64,000 nt of DNA from Vibrio sp. CDRSL-10 TSBA (GCA_039696685.1 CP155566.1:1302001-1366000), one strand, 5' to 3'; positions 1 through 10,720 are shown, counted from the stretch's first letter. Numbers and translations: made by a program. The notes: a model not told the origin generated them from the sequence alone.

Positions 1-94
1 TTAACTTTACGTCGAGGGCATTCAGTCAGGCGGTTTTTGGTTTGCATACACCTGATATGTTGTGTGCGGGAGTCAGCGTGTTACATAAAAAAGC

Positions 95-125
95 GAGAGG
101 CTTCATTGAAGCCGCCTTTTCTTAT
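95..125. terminator. Terminator-like hairpin before the receptor gene
   Basis: The arms GGCTTC and GAAGCC enclose a 3-nt loop and are followed by a short T-run. It probably ends transcription of a gene lying left of the window. The remaining bases up to 239 hold the promoter and leader of the receptor gene, in which I could not identify a convincing promoter. Confidence 0.5.
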
Positions 126-239
126 TCAATCTGGCGGTAACGAATGCTATTCTGCAAAGGTCAATAAAGCAACGATAATATGACACATGGTGGATAAGGA
201 GTATTTCCACTGTTCAGCACTCTTAGGGAAAGCAGTAAT

Positions 240-2162
240 ATGACAAAATCGTTTGGACTTAAACAAATCCTTCTTGTTTCGGTCATGGCCTTGGTCGCGG
301 CATCAGTAGCGATATCCAGTACCATCTCCTACCTGAAGGAATCGGAAGTGATCAGCGCAATGATCACCCGCAGCGGCGAGATCTATACCCAGGATAAAGC
401 CAATCTGGTACAGACCTTCATTCAGGAAAAAATCACGGCGGTGAAAGGGATAGGCGAACTGTATAAAGAGCAGCCTTATCCGGGTAATTCGGCGCAGGAT
501 TACATCGACTTGACCGAGCTGTTTGCCACGACGCTGGCGACCGGCAGCTCTTTCATCGGCTTTGAATCCAATGGTGATGCCTACTGGAACCAGATTACCG
601 ATGCGTGGCCCGGGCATAAATTCAATGGTGATATTCGCACCATGAGTTACTACAAGGAGGGGCGTCAGTCGACAACACCTTCATTGACCGACCCGTATCC
701 GGATTCTGCTGATCCGAACACTTATTGGGTCAGTATTGTGCAGCGTACTCAGGATGGCATGTTGGGGGTCGACATGAAACTGGGTTTCCTCAATAAGCTG
801 GTGGAACAATCGACTGATCTGGCCGGCAGTGCTGCCATGATCATCAACCATGATGGTACGGTGCTGGCGGCTTCACAAAACAGCGCGCTAAAACCTGGTG
901 ACAAGACACTCGAGAGCGACTGGTTTAAAGGTGCAGCGAAGAGCATTATTGGTTCTGAGCACAGTTTGCAGGACTATCAACTGAACGGTGAGGAGAAAAT
1001 CCTTTACTCGAGTCAGATTAAAGTAGCCAACAAAAACTGGTACTTTGTTATTGGGCAAAGTAAGGGTATTGCTTTTGCCAATCTAACCGACTCTAAGCGC
1101 TCTGCCATTGTGATAGGCCTGGTGGCTACCCTGGTCAGCGTGTTGATCGCTTACCTGGTGATTCAGGTGCTGTACCGTCCGATTTTATCGCTCAAACAGA
1201 CCATCAACAGCCTGTCGAGCGGCAACGGCGATTTGACCCAACGTCTTGAAGTGAAATCGCAAGATGATCTCGGTCAGATAGCTCAGGGTGTGAACAACTT
1301 CATCAGCCAGTTACAGAGTATGATGCTGGAGATCAAGCAGGCTTCACAAACGCTGCAGTCGAACGTGGGTTCGGTCGAAACACTGTCACAGCGTAACGCC
1401 GACAAGTTGCGCCATCACGTGGTCGAGACTGAGCAGATCGTCACTGCGCTGGAAGAGATGAATGCGACCGCCGGTTCCACCGCGTCGGACGCCGCCAACA
1501 CCTCCAATATTACCCAGCAGGCAAACCACACCAGTGTTGAATCACGTCAGATTATGGCTCGTTCACTGGCGACTGTGGATGCACTGATTAAAGACGTGGA
1601 CATGACGGTCGACAGTGTGCGCAGCATGAGTGAAGAAACTCAGAGTATTCATTCGGTTCTGACCGTGATTGGCGAAATTGCAGAACAGACTAATCTGCTG
1701 GCGCTGAATGCGGCCATAGAAGCGGCGCGAGCCGGTGAGCAGGGGCGTGGTTTTGCTGTGGTCGCCGATGAAGTGCGCAATCTGGCTAACCGCACCAAGG
1801 ACAGTACCCAGGAAATCGAAAATGCGATTGGCCGTTTGTTGCAGGGGAATCAGGTTGTGGTTGATGCGATGAGTAAAACCAAGCTGCGCTGCCATGATAC
1901 CGCCAGCAGCTCTCAGAACGTGTCTGACAGCCTGGAAACCATGGCGAGCTACATCGACGACATCAACGACCTCAGCACCCAGATTGCCACGGCAGCGGAA
2001 GAGCAGAGCAGCGTGACTCATGGGGTCAGCGAGAGCATGAACGAGCTGAACCAGATTGTGACCGAGCTGGATGAAATTGGCTCACGCACTCTGGCGGGCA
2101 TGAGTGACATCACCCAGGTCAACCAGCAGATTGTCTCGACCATCAGTCGCTTTAAGCTTTGA
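240..2162 (+). CDS. Methyl-accepting chemotaxis protein (dCache receptor)
   Basis: This is a 640-residue inner-membrane chemoreceptor that passes ligand signals to CheA/CheW. A first membrane helix (about residues 8-30) is followed by a periplasmic double-Cache-like region (about 35-280), a second helix (about 288-310), a HAMP segment (about 310-365) and a cytoplasmic signalling domain. The signalling hairpin is recognisable from [20 protein letters not shown] followed by [12 protein letters not shown]. The length is typical of Vibrio receptors of this class. It stands alone, with a strong terminator behind it. The ligand is not predictable; amino acids are common for dCache receptors. The start is the first ATG after a weak AGGGAAAG element. 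Confidence 0.95.
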   Translation: MTKSFGLKQILLVSVMALVAASVAISSTISYLKESEVISAMITRSGEIYTQDKANLVQTFIQEKITAVKGIGELYKEQPYPGNSAQDYIDLTELFATTLATGSSFIGFESNGDAYWNQITDAWPGHKFNGDIRTMSYYKEGRQSTTPSLTDPYPDSADPNTYWVSIVQRTQDGMLGVDMKLGFLNKLVEQSTDLAGSAAMIINHDGTVLAASQNSALKPGDKTLESDWFKGAAKSIIGSEHSLQDYQLNGEEKILYSSQIKVANKNWYFVIGQSKGIAFANLTDSKRSAIVIGLVATLVSVLIAYLVIQVLYRPILSLKQTINSLSSGNGDLTQRLEVKSQDDLGQIAQGVNNFISQLQSMMLEIKQASQTLQSNVGSVETLSQRNADKLRHHVVETEQIVTALEEMNATAGSTASDAANTSNITQQANHTSVESRQIMARSLATVDALIKDVDMTVDSVRSMSEETQSIHSVLTVIGEIAEQTNLLALNAAIEAARAGEQGRGFAVVADEVRNLANRTKDSTQEIENAIGRLLQGNQVVVDAMSKTKLRCHDTASSSQNVSDSLETMASYIDDINDLSTQIATAAEEQSSVTHGVSESMNELNQIVTELDEIGSRTLAGMSDITQVNQQIVSTISRFKL

Positions 2163-2234
2163 TGGTGATCGGTAAATCAATGGAACCGGTAAATAAGTTA
2201 ACCGTTAAACAATCCGAGCGTTAACCGACAGATA

Positions 2235-2267
2235 AAAAAACAGGAGGCTCAGGCCTCCTGTTTTTTA
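2235..2267. terminator. Bidirectional terminator
   Basis: The arms CAGGAGGC and GCCTCCTG are flanked by an A-run on the left and a T-run on the right. The hairpin can end both the receptor gene and the oppositely oriented lipoprotein gene; its right edge touches the lipoprotein stop codon. Confidence 0.85.
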
Positions 2268-2654
2268 TGGACAATCTTTTTCAGTCACCATTTGGTCAAT
2301 CATCAGCTGGCCGCGGGTATTACGTATCTTAATCCGGTAGCTTAGACCAACATCCAGATTGGCACGGATGTCTTTGTCATTGCAGAAGCTGTGAATGCTG
2401 TTTTGCAGTACCTGGCTGGCAGGCTTGGCCTTGGGATGATCGGTGTTATAGACCATCATCATCTCAATCACGCTGCCAGTGGAGCTGGCACGCATCATAT
2501 TCAGCGGACCGAGTTCAAGCGGCAACTCTGCACTTAGAATACTGGCGCGATTGGCGGCCAGCAGTTCCAGATTTTTTTCACGTTCAGCCGTCGAGCTACA
2601 CCCGGCCAGTAACGCCAGGCTGATCAGCGCCAGACCAAAGGATGATTTTTTCAT
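2265..2654 (-). CDS. Small lipoprotein, GspS/AspS-type pilotin family
   Basis: This 129-residue protein has a lipoprotein signal peptide (MKKSSFGLALISLALLAGC), with the lipobox cysteine near residue 19. The mature part begins with a short helix containing LELLAANRASIL and contains two further cysteines that could form a disulfide. The size, the LAANRA / LPLELGPLNMMRAS pattern and the cysteines resemble the AspS pilotin of Vibrio, which guides the type II secretion secretin to the outer membrane. The assignment comes from remembered family sequence and is not certain. The gene starts 1 bp after the stop of yciI and is probably co-transcribed with it. If it is not a pilotin, it is an outer-membrane lipoprotein of unknown role. 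Confidence 0.7.
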   Translation of the reverse strand: MKKSSFGLALISLALLAGCSSTAEREKNLELLAANRASILSAELPLELGPLNMMRASSTGSVIEMMMVYNTDHPKAKPASQVLQNSIHSFCNDKDIRANLDVGLSYRIKIRNTRGQLMIDQMVTEKDCP

Positions 2655-2655
2655 A

Positions 2656-2952
2656 TCAGAATACTTTTTTGAATGGTTTCACGATAACGTTAGCATAAAC
2701 ACCGGCAGTTACATAAGGATCTGCGTCTGCCCAGGCTTTGGCGTCATCCAGTGAATTGAACTCTGCGATCACAGTTGACCCCGTAAATCCTGCTTCACCC
2801 GGATTATCTGAATCAATCGCCGGCATCGGACCTGCTGTTAACAAGCGGCCTTCATCCTGGAGAATTTGCAGTCGCTCGAGGTGAGCAGGGCGAACGCTCA
2901 TACGTTTCTCCAGCGAGTTTTCAACATCTTGTGAGAAGATGACGTACCACAT
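2656..2952 (-). CDS. yciI: YciI family protein
   Basis: This 98-residue protein closely follows E. coli YciI over its whole length ([17 protein letters not shown]... to [10 protein letters not shown]). YciI is a small dimeric alpha+beta-barrel protein of the muconolactone-isomerase-like class with a conserved His/Asp pair; its substrate is unknown. It sits in the conserved yciB-yciA-yciI cluster near trp, as in enterobacteria. The lipoprotein gene follows after a single base. Confidence 0.93.
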   Translation of the reverse strand: MWYVIFSQDVENSLEKRMSVRPAHLERLQILQDEGRLLTAGPMPAIDSDNPGEAGFTGSTVIAEFNSLDDAKAWADADPYVTAGVYANVIVKPFKKVF

Positions 2953-3062
2953 ATTAATTTCCTTATAAGTTGCTTAACGGTAAGTGTATACCTAAATTAG
3001 GTCGGGCATACTAATGTACTGAAACAGATTAAGTTTTAAAGGGCAAGAAACAGATTTTGTGA

Positions 3063-3464
3063 TTATTTGCCTGGCTTAATCGGACGCGGGCGGCCATCTG
3101 CATCAATGGCCACGTAGTTAAACGTCGCTTCGCAGACCTGAAAACGGTCCAATACTCCGTTTTCTTTGATAGGTTTTACCCAAACTTCCAGATTAATTGA
3201 CATCGACGTACGGCCGATTTTGGTGCATTCGCCGTAGCAACAGACGACATCACCCACCCGGACCGGTTTCTTAAAGGTAATGCTCGATACCGACACAGTG
3301 ACAATACGTCCGCAGGAGATTTCTTTGGCCAGAATGCCGCCGGCCAAATCGAGCTGAGACATAATCCAGCCACCAAAGATATCGCCGTTCGCATTGGTAT
3401 CGGCTGGCATCGCCAGGGTTCTGAGCAGCAACTGGCCCTTCGGAGAGTGTACTTCCTGATTCAT
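3063..3464 (-). CDS. yciA: Acyl-CoA thioesterase YciA
   Basis: This 133-residue hot-dog-fold thioesterase hydrolyses a range of acyl-CoAs in the cytoplasm. The segment PADTNANGDIFGGWIMSQLD carries the family-typical N-x-x-G-x-x-F-G-G-W active-site region. The frame is open for 18 codons further upstream, but the protein begins naturally at MNQEVHSPKG (ATG at 3464), which matches the family length. It lies between yciB and yciI on the same strand. Confidence 0.93.
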   Translation of the reverse strand: MNQEVHSPKGQLLLRTLAMPADTNANGDIFGGWIMSQLDLAGGILAKEISCGRIVTVSVSSITFKKPVRVGDVVCCYGECTKIGRTSMSINLEVWVKPIKENGVLDRFQVCEATFNYVAIDADGRPRPIKPGK

Positions 3465-3578
3465 TCTTGATATCCGCAATAAACAAAACAGCGACCATAT
3501 AGGTCGCTGCAACAACAATAACTGGAATTATAACAACAAAAGTTTCAGTGATTCACCTTTCGGACACTGTTTGCTGTT

Positions 3579-4124
3579 TTACTCGCCAGAGTTGTTCTGC
3601 TCTTTAGGCAGGTGCTTATAAATATAGACACCGGTCAGCAGAGTGTAAGCGAAAGTCGCCGCCAACAGGCCGAACACTTTAAAGTTGACCCAGGTGTCGA
3701 GTGGCAGCTTGTATGCGATGTAAATATTGAGAACCGCACATACAGAGAAGAAACCGACCCAGGCCCAGTTTACCTTGCTCCATACCGCTTCCGGCAGAGT
3801 AATCTCTTTGCCCAGCATACCTTTAATCGCTGATTTGCCCATCAAATGGCTGATCGTCAGTCCCAGAGCGAAAATCACGTAGACAATCGTTACTTTCCAT
3901 TTAATGAAGTTATCATCGTGTAGGAAGATGGTCATGCCACCAAAAACCGCCACCAACAGAAAGGTGATGAGCTGCATTTTTTCCACTTTCTTAAACAGGA
4001 AGTAAGTCACCACTATCTGTACTGCTGTTGCTGCAATGAGTGCGCCGGTGGCGACATAGATATCGTAGAACTTGAACAGGGCAAAAAAGATGATCAGTGG
4101 GATAAAGTCGAGCAATTGTTTCAT
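3579..4124 (-). CDS. yciB: Inner-membrane septation protein YciB/IspZ
   Basis: This 181-residue hydrophobic protein has about five membrane helices and starts [20 protein letters not shown], the hallmark N-terminus of YciB (septation protein A). In enterobacteria YciB contributes to cell-envelope synthesis and division. It is the first gene of the yciB-yciA-yciI-lipoprotein cluster. Confidence 0.94.
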   Translation of the reverse strand: MKQLLDFIPLIIFFALFKFYDIYVATGALIAATAVQIVVTYFLFKKVEKMQLITFLLVAVFGGMTIFLHDDNFIKWKVTIVYVIFALGLTISHLMGKSAIKGMLGKEITLPEAVWSKVNWAWVGFFSVCAVLNIYIAYKLPLDTWVNFKVFGLLAATFAYTLLTGVYIYKHLPKEQNNSGE

Positions 4125-4231
4125 GGTGTAGATACGTCCGAATAGTAGCTTGATGACAGTCTAACGAATTAAGACCGCCAGCTAAACATTAAATGATAAT
4201 TTGAAACAAATTTGTCGGCGCTGGCGCATGG

Positions 4232-4462
4232 TTACAACTGGCAGGCGAGTGTTTGAGCGTTGTGTAAGTAACCTTCATTGCTCAGGTTTTCGACCAGCTG
4301 CTCCAGCTCATCATCGGACAGGTTAAAGCAGCTCGACTTACCGGTCATGTCACGTAAGGTTTGATGGTAGGCACTATTGTCGCTGGCTCCGAAGCGCTCT
4401 TGCAGCAGGGTTTCGATACCTTGGTGAATCAGAGTGTAATAGCAGTGGCGTTGCATGGTCAT
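4232..4462 (-). CDS. Small hypothetical protein
   Basis: I do not recognise this 76-residue protein. The frame is open eight codons further upstream, but a near-perfect Shine-Dalgarno AAGGAGG lies six bases before the ATG at 4462, which fixes the start (MTMQRHCYY...). The protein is soluble, acidic and helical in appearance. The middle segment TGKSSCFNLSDDELEQLVENL faintly recalls the GemA/DUF1018 C-terminal motif of phage regulators, which is too weak for an assignment. It lies between yciB and the symporter gene, apparently as its own transcription unit. Confidence 0.7.
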   Translation of the reverse strand: MTMQRHCYYTLIHQGIETLLQERFGASDNSAYHQTLRDMTGKSSCFNLSDDELEQLVENLSNEGYLHNAQTLACQL

Positions 4463-4568
4463 GGCAGACCTCCTTAGTAAAGCCACTCAGGCGAAGTCTG
4501 GTTTCAAATATTTCTACGTGACACTGAAGTAAAAGGTGCAACGGCCATGGCAAAATAGCAGGCATGAA

Positions 4569-4592
4569 AAAGCCACTCCGAAGAGTGGCTTT
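4569..4592 (-). terminator. Terminator of the symporter gene
   Basis: On the minus strand a 10-bp stem, AAAGCCACTC / GAGTGGCTTT, closes a TTCG tetraloop and runs into a T-rich stretch, about 37 bases after the symporter stop codon. It is a textbook intrinsic terminator. Confidence 0.85.
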
Positions 4593-4628
4593 GGCAATAT
4601 TGTCGGGGCAGTGCCCGCTTAATCAGAA

Positions 4629-5895
4629 TTATGCTTCCTGATTCTGGTACTCTTTTTCCGCTTCTGCTGCTTCTTCTTTGATCAGAGCATCAACGATAAC
4701 TGCACACGCTGCGTCACCAGTGATGTTCAGCGCAGTACGGATCATATCGAAGATACGGTCCAGAGCGAACAGCAGTGGCAGACCTTCGATTGGAATACCT
4801 GCCGCCAGCAGTACTGCAACAACCAGGAATGATGGACCCGGTACGCCCGCCTGACCGACAGCACCCAGAGTTGCAGTGACGATGATCGCTACGTAAGCGC
4901 CCATGCTCAGGTCAATGTGGAACAGCTGTGCGAAGAAGATAGCAACCAGGCCGTAGTAAATCGCGTTACCGGACATGTTGATGGTTGCGCCCAGAGGCAG
5001 CACGAATGATGCGGTAGAGTTACGCACACCCAGTTCGTTTTCAACGGTGTCCATTGTTACTGGCAGAGTCGCCATTGACGATGCGGTCGACAGTGCCACA
5101 GCTTGCGGTTTCTTCATCGCTTTGATGAAGTTTCTTCGCTGAAGTCTTAGTGAAGATTTGGATCATCAGCGGGTAAACCACGAAACCGAAAATCAGGATA
5201 GCGGCTACGTAAACAACAAACAGTTTGAACACCACCATCAGGGCGCCGAAACCGAAGGTACCTACCGCTTCAGCCATCAGACCGAACACACCAATTGGTG
5301 CGATAACCATGACCTTGTTGATCATCCATACCATAGAGTCAACCAGGGTGTTTACACCGTTGATTACTGGCTCACGTTTGCTCTTTGGCTGCTTAGAAAT
5401 GGCTACGCCCAGGAACAGACAGAACACAAGAATCTGCAGGATGTTCGCTTCATTCAGTGACTGGAAAACGTTGGTTGGGATCATACCAATGATGGTGGCC
5501 CAGAAAGTTGGCAGTTCACCTTTTGATGCATATTCAGAAGAGAACATGCCTTCCACGCCGGACACATCGATGCCCAGACCTGGCTGGAATACGGCACCCA
5601 TGACCAGAGCCAGCGCAACCGCCAGCGCTGAAGTTACAGCAAAGTAACCCAGAGTGACGAAGCCGACTTTACCTGCTGACTGGCTGTCACCCAGACCGGC
5701 TGCACCTGAAATCAGGGCAACGGCAACCAGTGGGATCACCAGCATTTTGATCAAATTAATGAAAATGGCACCCAGAGGTGCAAACATTGCGGCGTCTTGA
5801 CCCATGGTGGCACCGATTGCAGTACCCAGGATCATCGCAATCACGACCTGAACGCCGATGTTGCTTAATAAGTTCTTTTCTTTTAACACTTCCAT
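4629..5895 (-). CDS. Dicarboxylate/amino acid:cation symporter (DAACS), +1 frameshift in the sequence
   Basis: The gene covers 1267 nt, one more than a 421-codon gene. Residues 1 to about 255 (from MEVLKEKNLLSNIGVQ) and the C-terminal part (from FIKAMKKPQAVALSTASSMA) lie in two frames that join at 5130-5134, where GAAAC must read GAAC. The protein is a GltP/DctA/SstT-like elevator transporter with the serine-rich re-entrant motif (ALSTASSMATLPVT) and the DAACS segment NMSGNAIYYG. It imports glutamate, aspartate or C4-dicarboxylates with H+ or Na+; the substrate cannot be settled here. A PurR-like palindrome lies about 180 bp upstream. I treat the frameshift as a sequence artefact because identical lesions recur throughout the window. 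Confidence 0.9.
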
Positions 5896-6072
5896 AACCT
5901 CTGTGCTAACAATATTGAAATGTCCAGTATTACCCTCTGTTCATAATATGTTCAGTGGATAATTGTATTGTTCCCGCTTTTTACACGTTCCTGTCACAAT
6001 TGGCAATATGTAATCAGGGTGAATTTGGCATCAAACAACTATTTCATTGACGTGAGTAGGATTTTTAAGCAC

Positions 6073-6088
6073 ACGAAAACGTTTGCTT
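6073..6088. promoter_or_regulatory. PurR/LacI-family-like operator upstream of the symporter
   Basis: ACGAAAACGTTTGCTT matches the PurR consensus ACGCAAACGTTTGCGT at 14 of 16 positions, as I align it. It lies in the 320-bp gap between the symporter (start 5895) and the trp terminator. Other LacI-family proteins bind similar sequences, so the regulator is uncertain. Nothing else stands out in the gap. Confidence 0.4.
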
Positions 6089-6166
6089 TGAAGTTTTAAG
6101 CAAGTGAAATATCAGTGAACTAGCACAGTATAAGGTGGGAATAAAACGGGGAGTTGTTAGTAAAAT

Positions 6167-6198
6167 GTTTGGTTTCTGACATGAGTAAGAAACCAAAC
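6167..6198 (-). terminator. Terminator of the trp operon
   Basis: A perfect 11-bp stem, GTTTGGTTTCT / AGAAACCAAAC, with a 10-nt loop lies just behind the trpA stop codon. On the minus strand it is followed by an A/T-rich stretch. Confidence 0.75.
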
Positions 6199-6215
6199 AC
6201 TTATCTTAACAGCGC

Positions 6216-7022
6216 TTACAGATAAGTCGCTGCTTTCATATTACGGGTGAATTGTGCTAATTCTGTTAACATTTTCTCATCGTCACCTTGGTTGGTCTCG
6301 ATGATTTTCACCACGGCAGAACCCGAGATAGCGCCGGCAGCGCCGGAAGCGATAGCCTGCTTAACCTGCTCCGGTTCAGAAATGCCAAAGCCAAGCAGAG
6401 AAGGTGGCGCGTTATACTGGTTGAGTTTTTCCAGCTGAGTCAGGACCGGCATCTTCGCTTTAGTTTCGGTACCGGTGACACCGGCACGAGACAGCAGGTA
6501 AGTGTATCCACCACCTAGTTTGGCTACAGACTGCAGGGTTTCATCGCTGGCTGTCGGCGGTGTGATGAAAATTGGCTTGATGCCGTATTTATTCGCCGCT
6601 GCGACGAATTCTTCACTTTCGTTGGTCGGAACGTCCGCCACCAGCACCGAATCGATGCCCGCTTGCTGGCAACGCTGGTAGAAGCTGTCGACACCGCGTG
6701 CGTAAACCAGGTTCGCATACATCAGCAGACCAATTGGCAGCTCCGGATACTGAGCACGGATCTTACCAATCAGCTCAAAACAGACGCTCGGCGTGGTTTT
6801 TGCGTCCAGAGCTCGAATGTTTGCGCCCTGAATGGTCGGACCGTCCGCCAGCGGATCAGAAAACGGGATACCCAGTTCCAGAGCATCAGCACCAGATTCG
6901 ACCAGCGTTTGCATGATACGCAGTGATTGCTCCGGGTTCGGATCGCCGATGGTGACAAACGGAACGAACACACCCTGTTTGTTGTCAGCCAGACGCTGGA
7001 ATAGCGATTGATAGCGGTCCAT
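6216..7022 (-). CDS. trpA: Tryptophan synthase alpha chain
   Basis: This 268-residue TIM-barrel subunit cleaves indole-3-glycerol phosphate to indole and glyceraldehyde-3-phosphate and channels indole to Trp[29 protein letters not shown] contains the catalytic glutamate region ([17 protein letters not shown], with Glu and Asp as acid/base). LLSRAGVTG and the phosphate-binding GFGIS segment are intact. The start ATG overlaps the trpB stop (TAATG), so translation is coupled, as usual for the two subunits. Confidence 0.98.
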   Translation of the reverse strand: MDRYQSLFQRLADNKQGVFVPFVTIGDPNPEQSLRIMQTLVESGADALELGIPFSDPLADGPTIQGANIRALDAKTTPSVCFELIGKIRAQYPELPIGLLMYANLVYARGVDSFYQRCQQAGIDSVLVADVPTNESEEFVAAANKYGIKPIFITPPTASDETLQSVAKLGGGYTYLLSRAGVTGTETKAKMPVLTQLEKLNQYNAPPSLLGFGISEPEQVKQAIASGAAGAISGSAVVKIIETNQGDDEKMLTELAQFTRNMKAATYL

Positions 7023-8212
7023 TAGATCTCTCCTTTTTCTTCTAAAATCTTCAGTACGGTGAAGATATCTTTGTCACCACGGCCGGAAAGGTTAACCACC
7101 AGCAATTGTTCTTTTTCAGGTTCGGCGTAAGCCATTTTCACAGCCTGAGCCAGTGCATGCGAAGATTCCAGCGCAGGGATGATGCCTTCATTGCGGGCCA
7201 GTTTCTGGAACGCTTCCAGCGCTTCATCATCGGTAATGCTTTCGTATTCGGCGCGGCCAATCGCATTCAGGTGCGCATGCTGCGGACCGACTGATGGGAA
7301 GTCCAGACCAGCAGAAACGGAGTAAGACTCTTCAATCTGACCGTCTTCGTCCTGCATCATCGGTGCTTTCATACCGAAGTAAATGCCGGTTTTACCGTGT
7401 TTCAGCGGCGCACCGTGCATGTCGGTATCAATACCTTTACCGGCTGGTTCAACACCAATCAGGCGCACAGACTCTTCTTCGATGAAATCAGCGAACATAC
7501 CAATAGCGTTTGAACCGCCACCGACACAAGCAATCACGGCATCCGGCAGACGTCCTTCACGCGCCAGGATCTGGTTCTTGGTTTCTTCACCAATAATGCG
7601 CTGGAATTCACGCACGATAGTCGGGAACGGGTGAGGACCAGCGGCAGTACCCAGCAGGTAGTGCGCGGTTTCGTAGCTGCCAGACCAGTCACGCAGCGCT
7701 TCGTTACACGCATCTTTCAGCGTTGCTGAACCGGAATGAACCGGGATCACTTCTGCTCCCATCAGGCGCATACGGAATACGTTCGGGCTTTGACGTTCGA
7801 CGTCTTTCGCGCCCATGTAAACGCGGCATTTCAGGCCCATCAACGCACAAGCCAGAGCGGTTGCGACGCCGTGCTGACCCGCACCTGTCTCGGCGATGAT
7901 TTCCGTTTTGCCCATGCGTTTAGCCAGCAGCGCCTGACCCAGTACTTGGTTGGTTTTGTGTGCGCCGCCGTGCAGCAGATCTTCACGCTTCAGGTACAGT
8001 TTGGTTTTGGTGCCTTTGGTGATGTTTTGCGTCAGGGTCAGTGCGGTCGGACGGCCTGCGTACTCTTGCAGCAGCGTCATAAATTCAGAACGAAACTCAG
8101 GGTCTTCCTGGGCGTCGATAAAAGCCTGTTCCAGCTGGTCAAGCGCCGGAACCAGGATTTGTGGTACAAACTGACCACCGTATTCGCCAAAGTAGGCGTT
8201 TAATTTTGCCAT
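7022..8212 (-). CDS. trpB: Tryptophan synthase beta chain
   Basis: This 396-residue PLP enzyme condenses indole with serine to give tryptophan. The PLP lysine lies in [15 protein letters not shown] (HKTN), and the phosphate-binding [10 protein letters not shown] loop and the ETGAGQHG motif are present. The length equals the family norm. It overlaps trpA by one base and follows trpCF after about 50 bp. Confidence 0.98.
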   Translation of the reverse strand: MAKLNAYFGEYGGQFVPQILVPALDQLEQAFIDAQEDPEFRSEFMTLLQEYAGRPTALTLTQNITKGTKTKLYLKREDLLHGGAHKTNQVLGQALLAKRMGKTEIIAETGAGQHGVATALACALMGLKCRVYMGAKDVERQSPNVFRMRLMGAEVIPVHSGSATLKDACNEALRDWSGSYETAHYLLGTAAGPHPFPTIVREFQRIIGEETKNQILAREGRLPDAVIACVGGGSNAIGMFADFIEEESVRLIGVEPAGKGIDTDMHGAPLKHGKTGIYFGMKAPMMQDEDGQIEESYSVSAGLDFPSVGPQHAHLNAIGRAEYESITDDEALEAFQKLARNEGIIPALESSHALAQAVKMAYAEPEKEQLLVVNLSGRGDKDIFTVLKILEEKGEI

Positions 8213-8261
8213 GATCTTATTCCTTCAATAACCGTTTGTTGCGATTTATGGTTATGGTCAA

Positions 8262-9656
8262 TTAGTAATTACGGATTTCGTTGAATGCCTGGCGCAGTTT
8301 GGCCATGTCTTTTTTACCCGGTTCGCTCTCAACCCCTGAGTTGAGATCCAGACCGAGACAGCCAAGCTGGGCTGCTTGTTTGACATTGTCCGGAGACAGG
8401 CCGCCAGCCAGCATAATGCGCTGCGGATTGTCGATCAGGTTCCAGTCAAACACGCTGCCGGTACCGCCACTCTGGTTGCCCACTTTGGCATCAAGCAAGT
8501 GACGGTCGACGTTGTTCAGCATGGCTGGTAACTTGTCTTCGACGCCGTACGCCTTCCATACCTCAGTCTGCCCCGGCAGACGGGCTTTGAGCGCGTCGAT
8601 ATAAGTCTGGTCTTCATCACCGTGCAGCTGCACGGCAAACAGGCCAAGGTCAGTAGCGATATCAACGACAGTATCGATACTGTGATTCTGGAACACACCC
8701 ACGTATTGCAGCGGCGCACCGCTCATGGTCATGCGTGCGGTTTCCACATCCACGTAGCGTTTCGATTTTTCGACAAAAATCAGGCCACCAAATGCCGCGC
8801 CGGCCTGATACGCTTTCACCGCGTCGTCGGCATGAGTCAGGCCACACACTTTGTTTTCACCCAGCACCACTTTACGTACCGCCAGTTCAACATTGTCCTG
8901 GCTCATCAGTGAGCTGCCGATCAAAAAGCCGTTGGCGAAGCGGGACAGGTCACGGACTTGCTGGTGAGTGTAAATACCAGACTCGGAAATGACGGTGGTC
9001 CCTTTTGGCAGCTTAGGCGCCATCTGTTTGGTACGGTTAAGATCCGTCGTCAAATCGCGCAGGTTACGGTTGTTGATACCGATAACCCGTGCCTGCAGTG
9101 CCACAGCACGCTCCAGCTCTTCATCGTTGCTGACTTCAGTCAGCACGCCCATGCCCAATTCGTGAGCCACGTTAGCCAGCTCACGGTAAGTGTCGTCATC
9201 CAGTACAGATAACATCAGCAGAATGGCATCGGCGCCGTAGTGACGAGCAAGATAAACCTGGTAAGTGTCGATCATGAAATCTTTGCACAGTACTGGCTGG
9301 GAAACCTGGGCACGCACGCGTGGCAGGAAGTCAAAGCTGCCCTGAAAGTATTTCTCATCGGTCAGTACAGAGATGGCATTCGCGTACTGGTTGTAGACTG
9401 ACGCTATGTAGTCCAGATCGAAATGCTGACGAATTAATCCCTTCGATGGCGATGCCTTTTTACATTCCAGAATGAAGACGGTGTTGTCGCCGCTGAGTGC
9501 ATCGTAGAAGCTACGATCGGAAGCGGTCAGCAAAGATTTAAAGGTTTCCAGTGGCTGTGAGGCTTTGCGCTCTGCAACCCAGGTTACTTTGTCAGTGACG
9601 ATTTTTGCCAGTACTTCGGCCATCTGGGCGTTGTGCACCGAAATGTGCTCAGACAA
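8262..9656 (-). CDS. trpCF: Bifunctional indole-3-glycerol-phosphate synthase / phosphoribosylanthranilate isomerase
   Basis: This fused enzyme carries out two consecutive steps: PRA to CdRP (C-terminal TrpF part, with KVCGLTHADDA and GGTGSVFDW) and CdRP to indole-glycerol phosphate (N-terminal TrpC part, with FILECKKASPSKG and LCKDFMID). The open frame begins at a TTG (9656). A better start is probably ATG at 9714, 7 bp after trpD. From there the frame reads MSEQNVSEQ and joins the main frame only if GTTTC at 9684-9688 reads GTTC, giving NEAHTPSSGQLSEHIS and a 483-residue protein. This is the least certain of the GAAC-type frameshifts in the window. Confidence 0.96.
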   Translation of the reverse strand: MSEHISVHNAQMAEVLAKIVTDKVTWVAERKASQPLETFKSLLTASDRSFYDALSGDNTVFILECKKASPSKGLIRQHFDLDYIASVYNQYANAISVLTDEKYFQGSFDFLPRVRAQVSQPVLCKDFMIDTYQVYLARHYGADAILLMLSVLDDDTYRELANVAHELGMGVLTEVSNDEELERAVALQARVIGINNRNLRDLTTDLNRTKQMAPKLPKGTTVISESGIYTHQQVRDLSRFANGFLIGSSLMSQDNVELAVRKVVLGENKVCGLTHADDAVKAYQAGAAFGGLIFVEKSKRYVDVETARMTMSGAPLQYVGVFQNHSIDTVVDIATDLGLFAVQLHGDEDQTYIDALKARLPGQTEVWKAYGVEDKLPAMLNNVDRHLLDAKVGNQSGGTGSVFDWNLIDNPQRIMLAGGLSPDNVKQAAQLGCLGLDLNSGVESEPGKKDMAKLRQAFNEIRNY

Positions 9657-9721
9657 TTGTCCGGATGATGGGGTGTGTGCTTCGTTTCTGTTCAGACACG
9701 TTTTGTTCAGACATCAGGGGA

Positions 9722-10720
9722 TTAACCTCGCTCTGCTAGTTGTTGTACCAGATCAAACGCTTTGCCTGAGTTCATGACATCAATGGCTTGTTGTGCGTTG
9801 GCTTTCAAATCTTCAAAGCCAAACATGCGCAGCAACAGGGCAACGTTCACCGCCACGGCGGCGACCTGAGCAGATGTACCCTTGCCAGTCAGAATGTTTT
9901 CGATGATGAGGCGGTTTTCCTGTGGGTCGCCACCTTCAATAGCTTGCAGCGGGTAGCTGTCTAAGCCAAAGTCTTGCGGCGTGAGGGTGTACTCGACAAT
10001 CTCACCATCTTTGATTTCGGCAACCAGTGTCTCTCCGTGAATTGCCACTTCGTCCAATCCTGAACCATGAACCACAGCGGCTCGTTTCAGTCCCATTTGT
10101 ACCATGGTTTCTGCGATAGGACGAACCAATTCTGGGCTGTATACGCCCATTAGTTGGATATTCGGGCGGGCCGGGTTAATCAGCGGGCCGAGAATGTTGA
10201 AAATGGTGCGGGTCTTCATGCTCTGGCGTACTGGTGCCGCATGACGGAAACCGCCGTGATATTGCGGCGCAAACAGGAAGGCGACGCCAAGGTCGTCCAG
10301 TGCCTGACGGGTATCCTGTGCGCTCATTTCCATGTTGATACCAAATGCGCTGAGCAGGTCCGATGAACCGGATTTGCTCGATACGCCGCGGTTACCGTGT
10401 TTGGCCACTTTTACCCCACACGCTGCCGCCACGAAAGCGGAGGTGGTTGAGATGTTGATGGTGTTAGCGCCGTCGCCACCGGTACCGACGATATCGGCAA
10501 AGTCGTAATCCGGGCGCGGGAAGGGACTGGCATTCGCTACCAGGGCGCGCACTGCACCGACGATTTCGTCCGGTGTTTCACCTTTGATTTTGAGCGCGGT
10601 CAGCGCAGCAGCCATCAGCGGCTGTTCACATTCACCGCGAATAATGTAGTCAAATAGTGCCTGGCTCTCATCCTGAGTCAGCGCCTGTTGTTCATACAGC
10701 TTATTAATAATCGCTTGCAT
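9722..10720 (-). CDS. trpD: Anthranilate phosphoribosyltransferase
   Basis: This 332-residue enzyme transfers the phosphoribosyl group of PRPP to anthranilate. The PRPP-binding glycine-rich motif ([17 protein letters not shown]) and the anthranilate-site segment [17 protein letters not shown] are present. It starts at ATG 10720 behind GGAGAG. A 139-bp gap with phased repeats separates it from trpG. In contrast to E. coli, trpG and trpD are separate genes. Confidence 0.98.
   Translation of the reverse strand: MQAIINKLYEQQALTQDESQALFDYIIRGECEQPLMAAALTALKIKGETPDEIVGAVRALVANASPFPRPDYDFADIVGTGGDGANTINISTTSAFVAAACGVKVAKHGNRGVSSKSGSSDLLSAFGINMEMSAQDTRQALDDLGVAFLFAPQYHGGFRHAAPVRQSMKTRTIFNILGPLINPARPNIQLMGVYSPELVRPIAETMVQMGLKRAAVVHGSGLDEVAIHGETLVAEIKDGEIVEYTLTPQDFGLDSYPLQAIEGGDPQENRLIIENILTGKGTSAQVAAVAVNVALLLRMFGFEDLKANAQQAIDVMNSGKAFDLVQQLAERG

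Noticed and set aside
128..150. Sigma-54 promoter (TGGC...TGCT) before the chemoreceptor gene
   Set aside because: The GG-to-GC spacing is 11 instead of 10 bases and the -12 element is poor.
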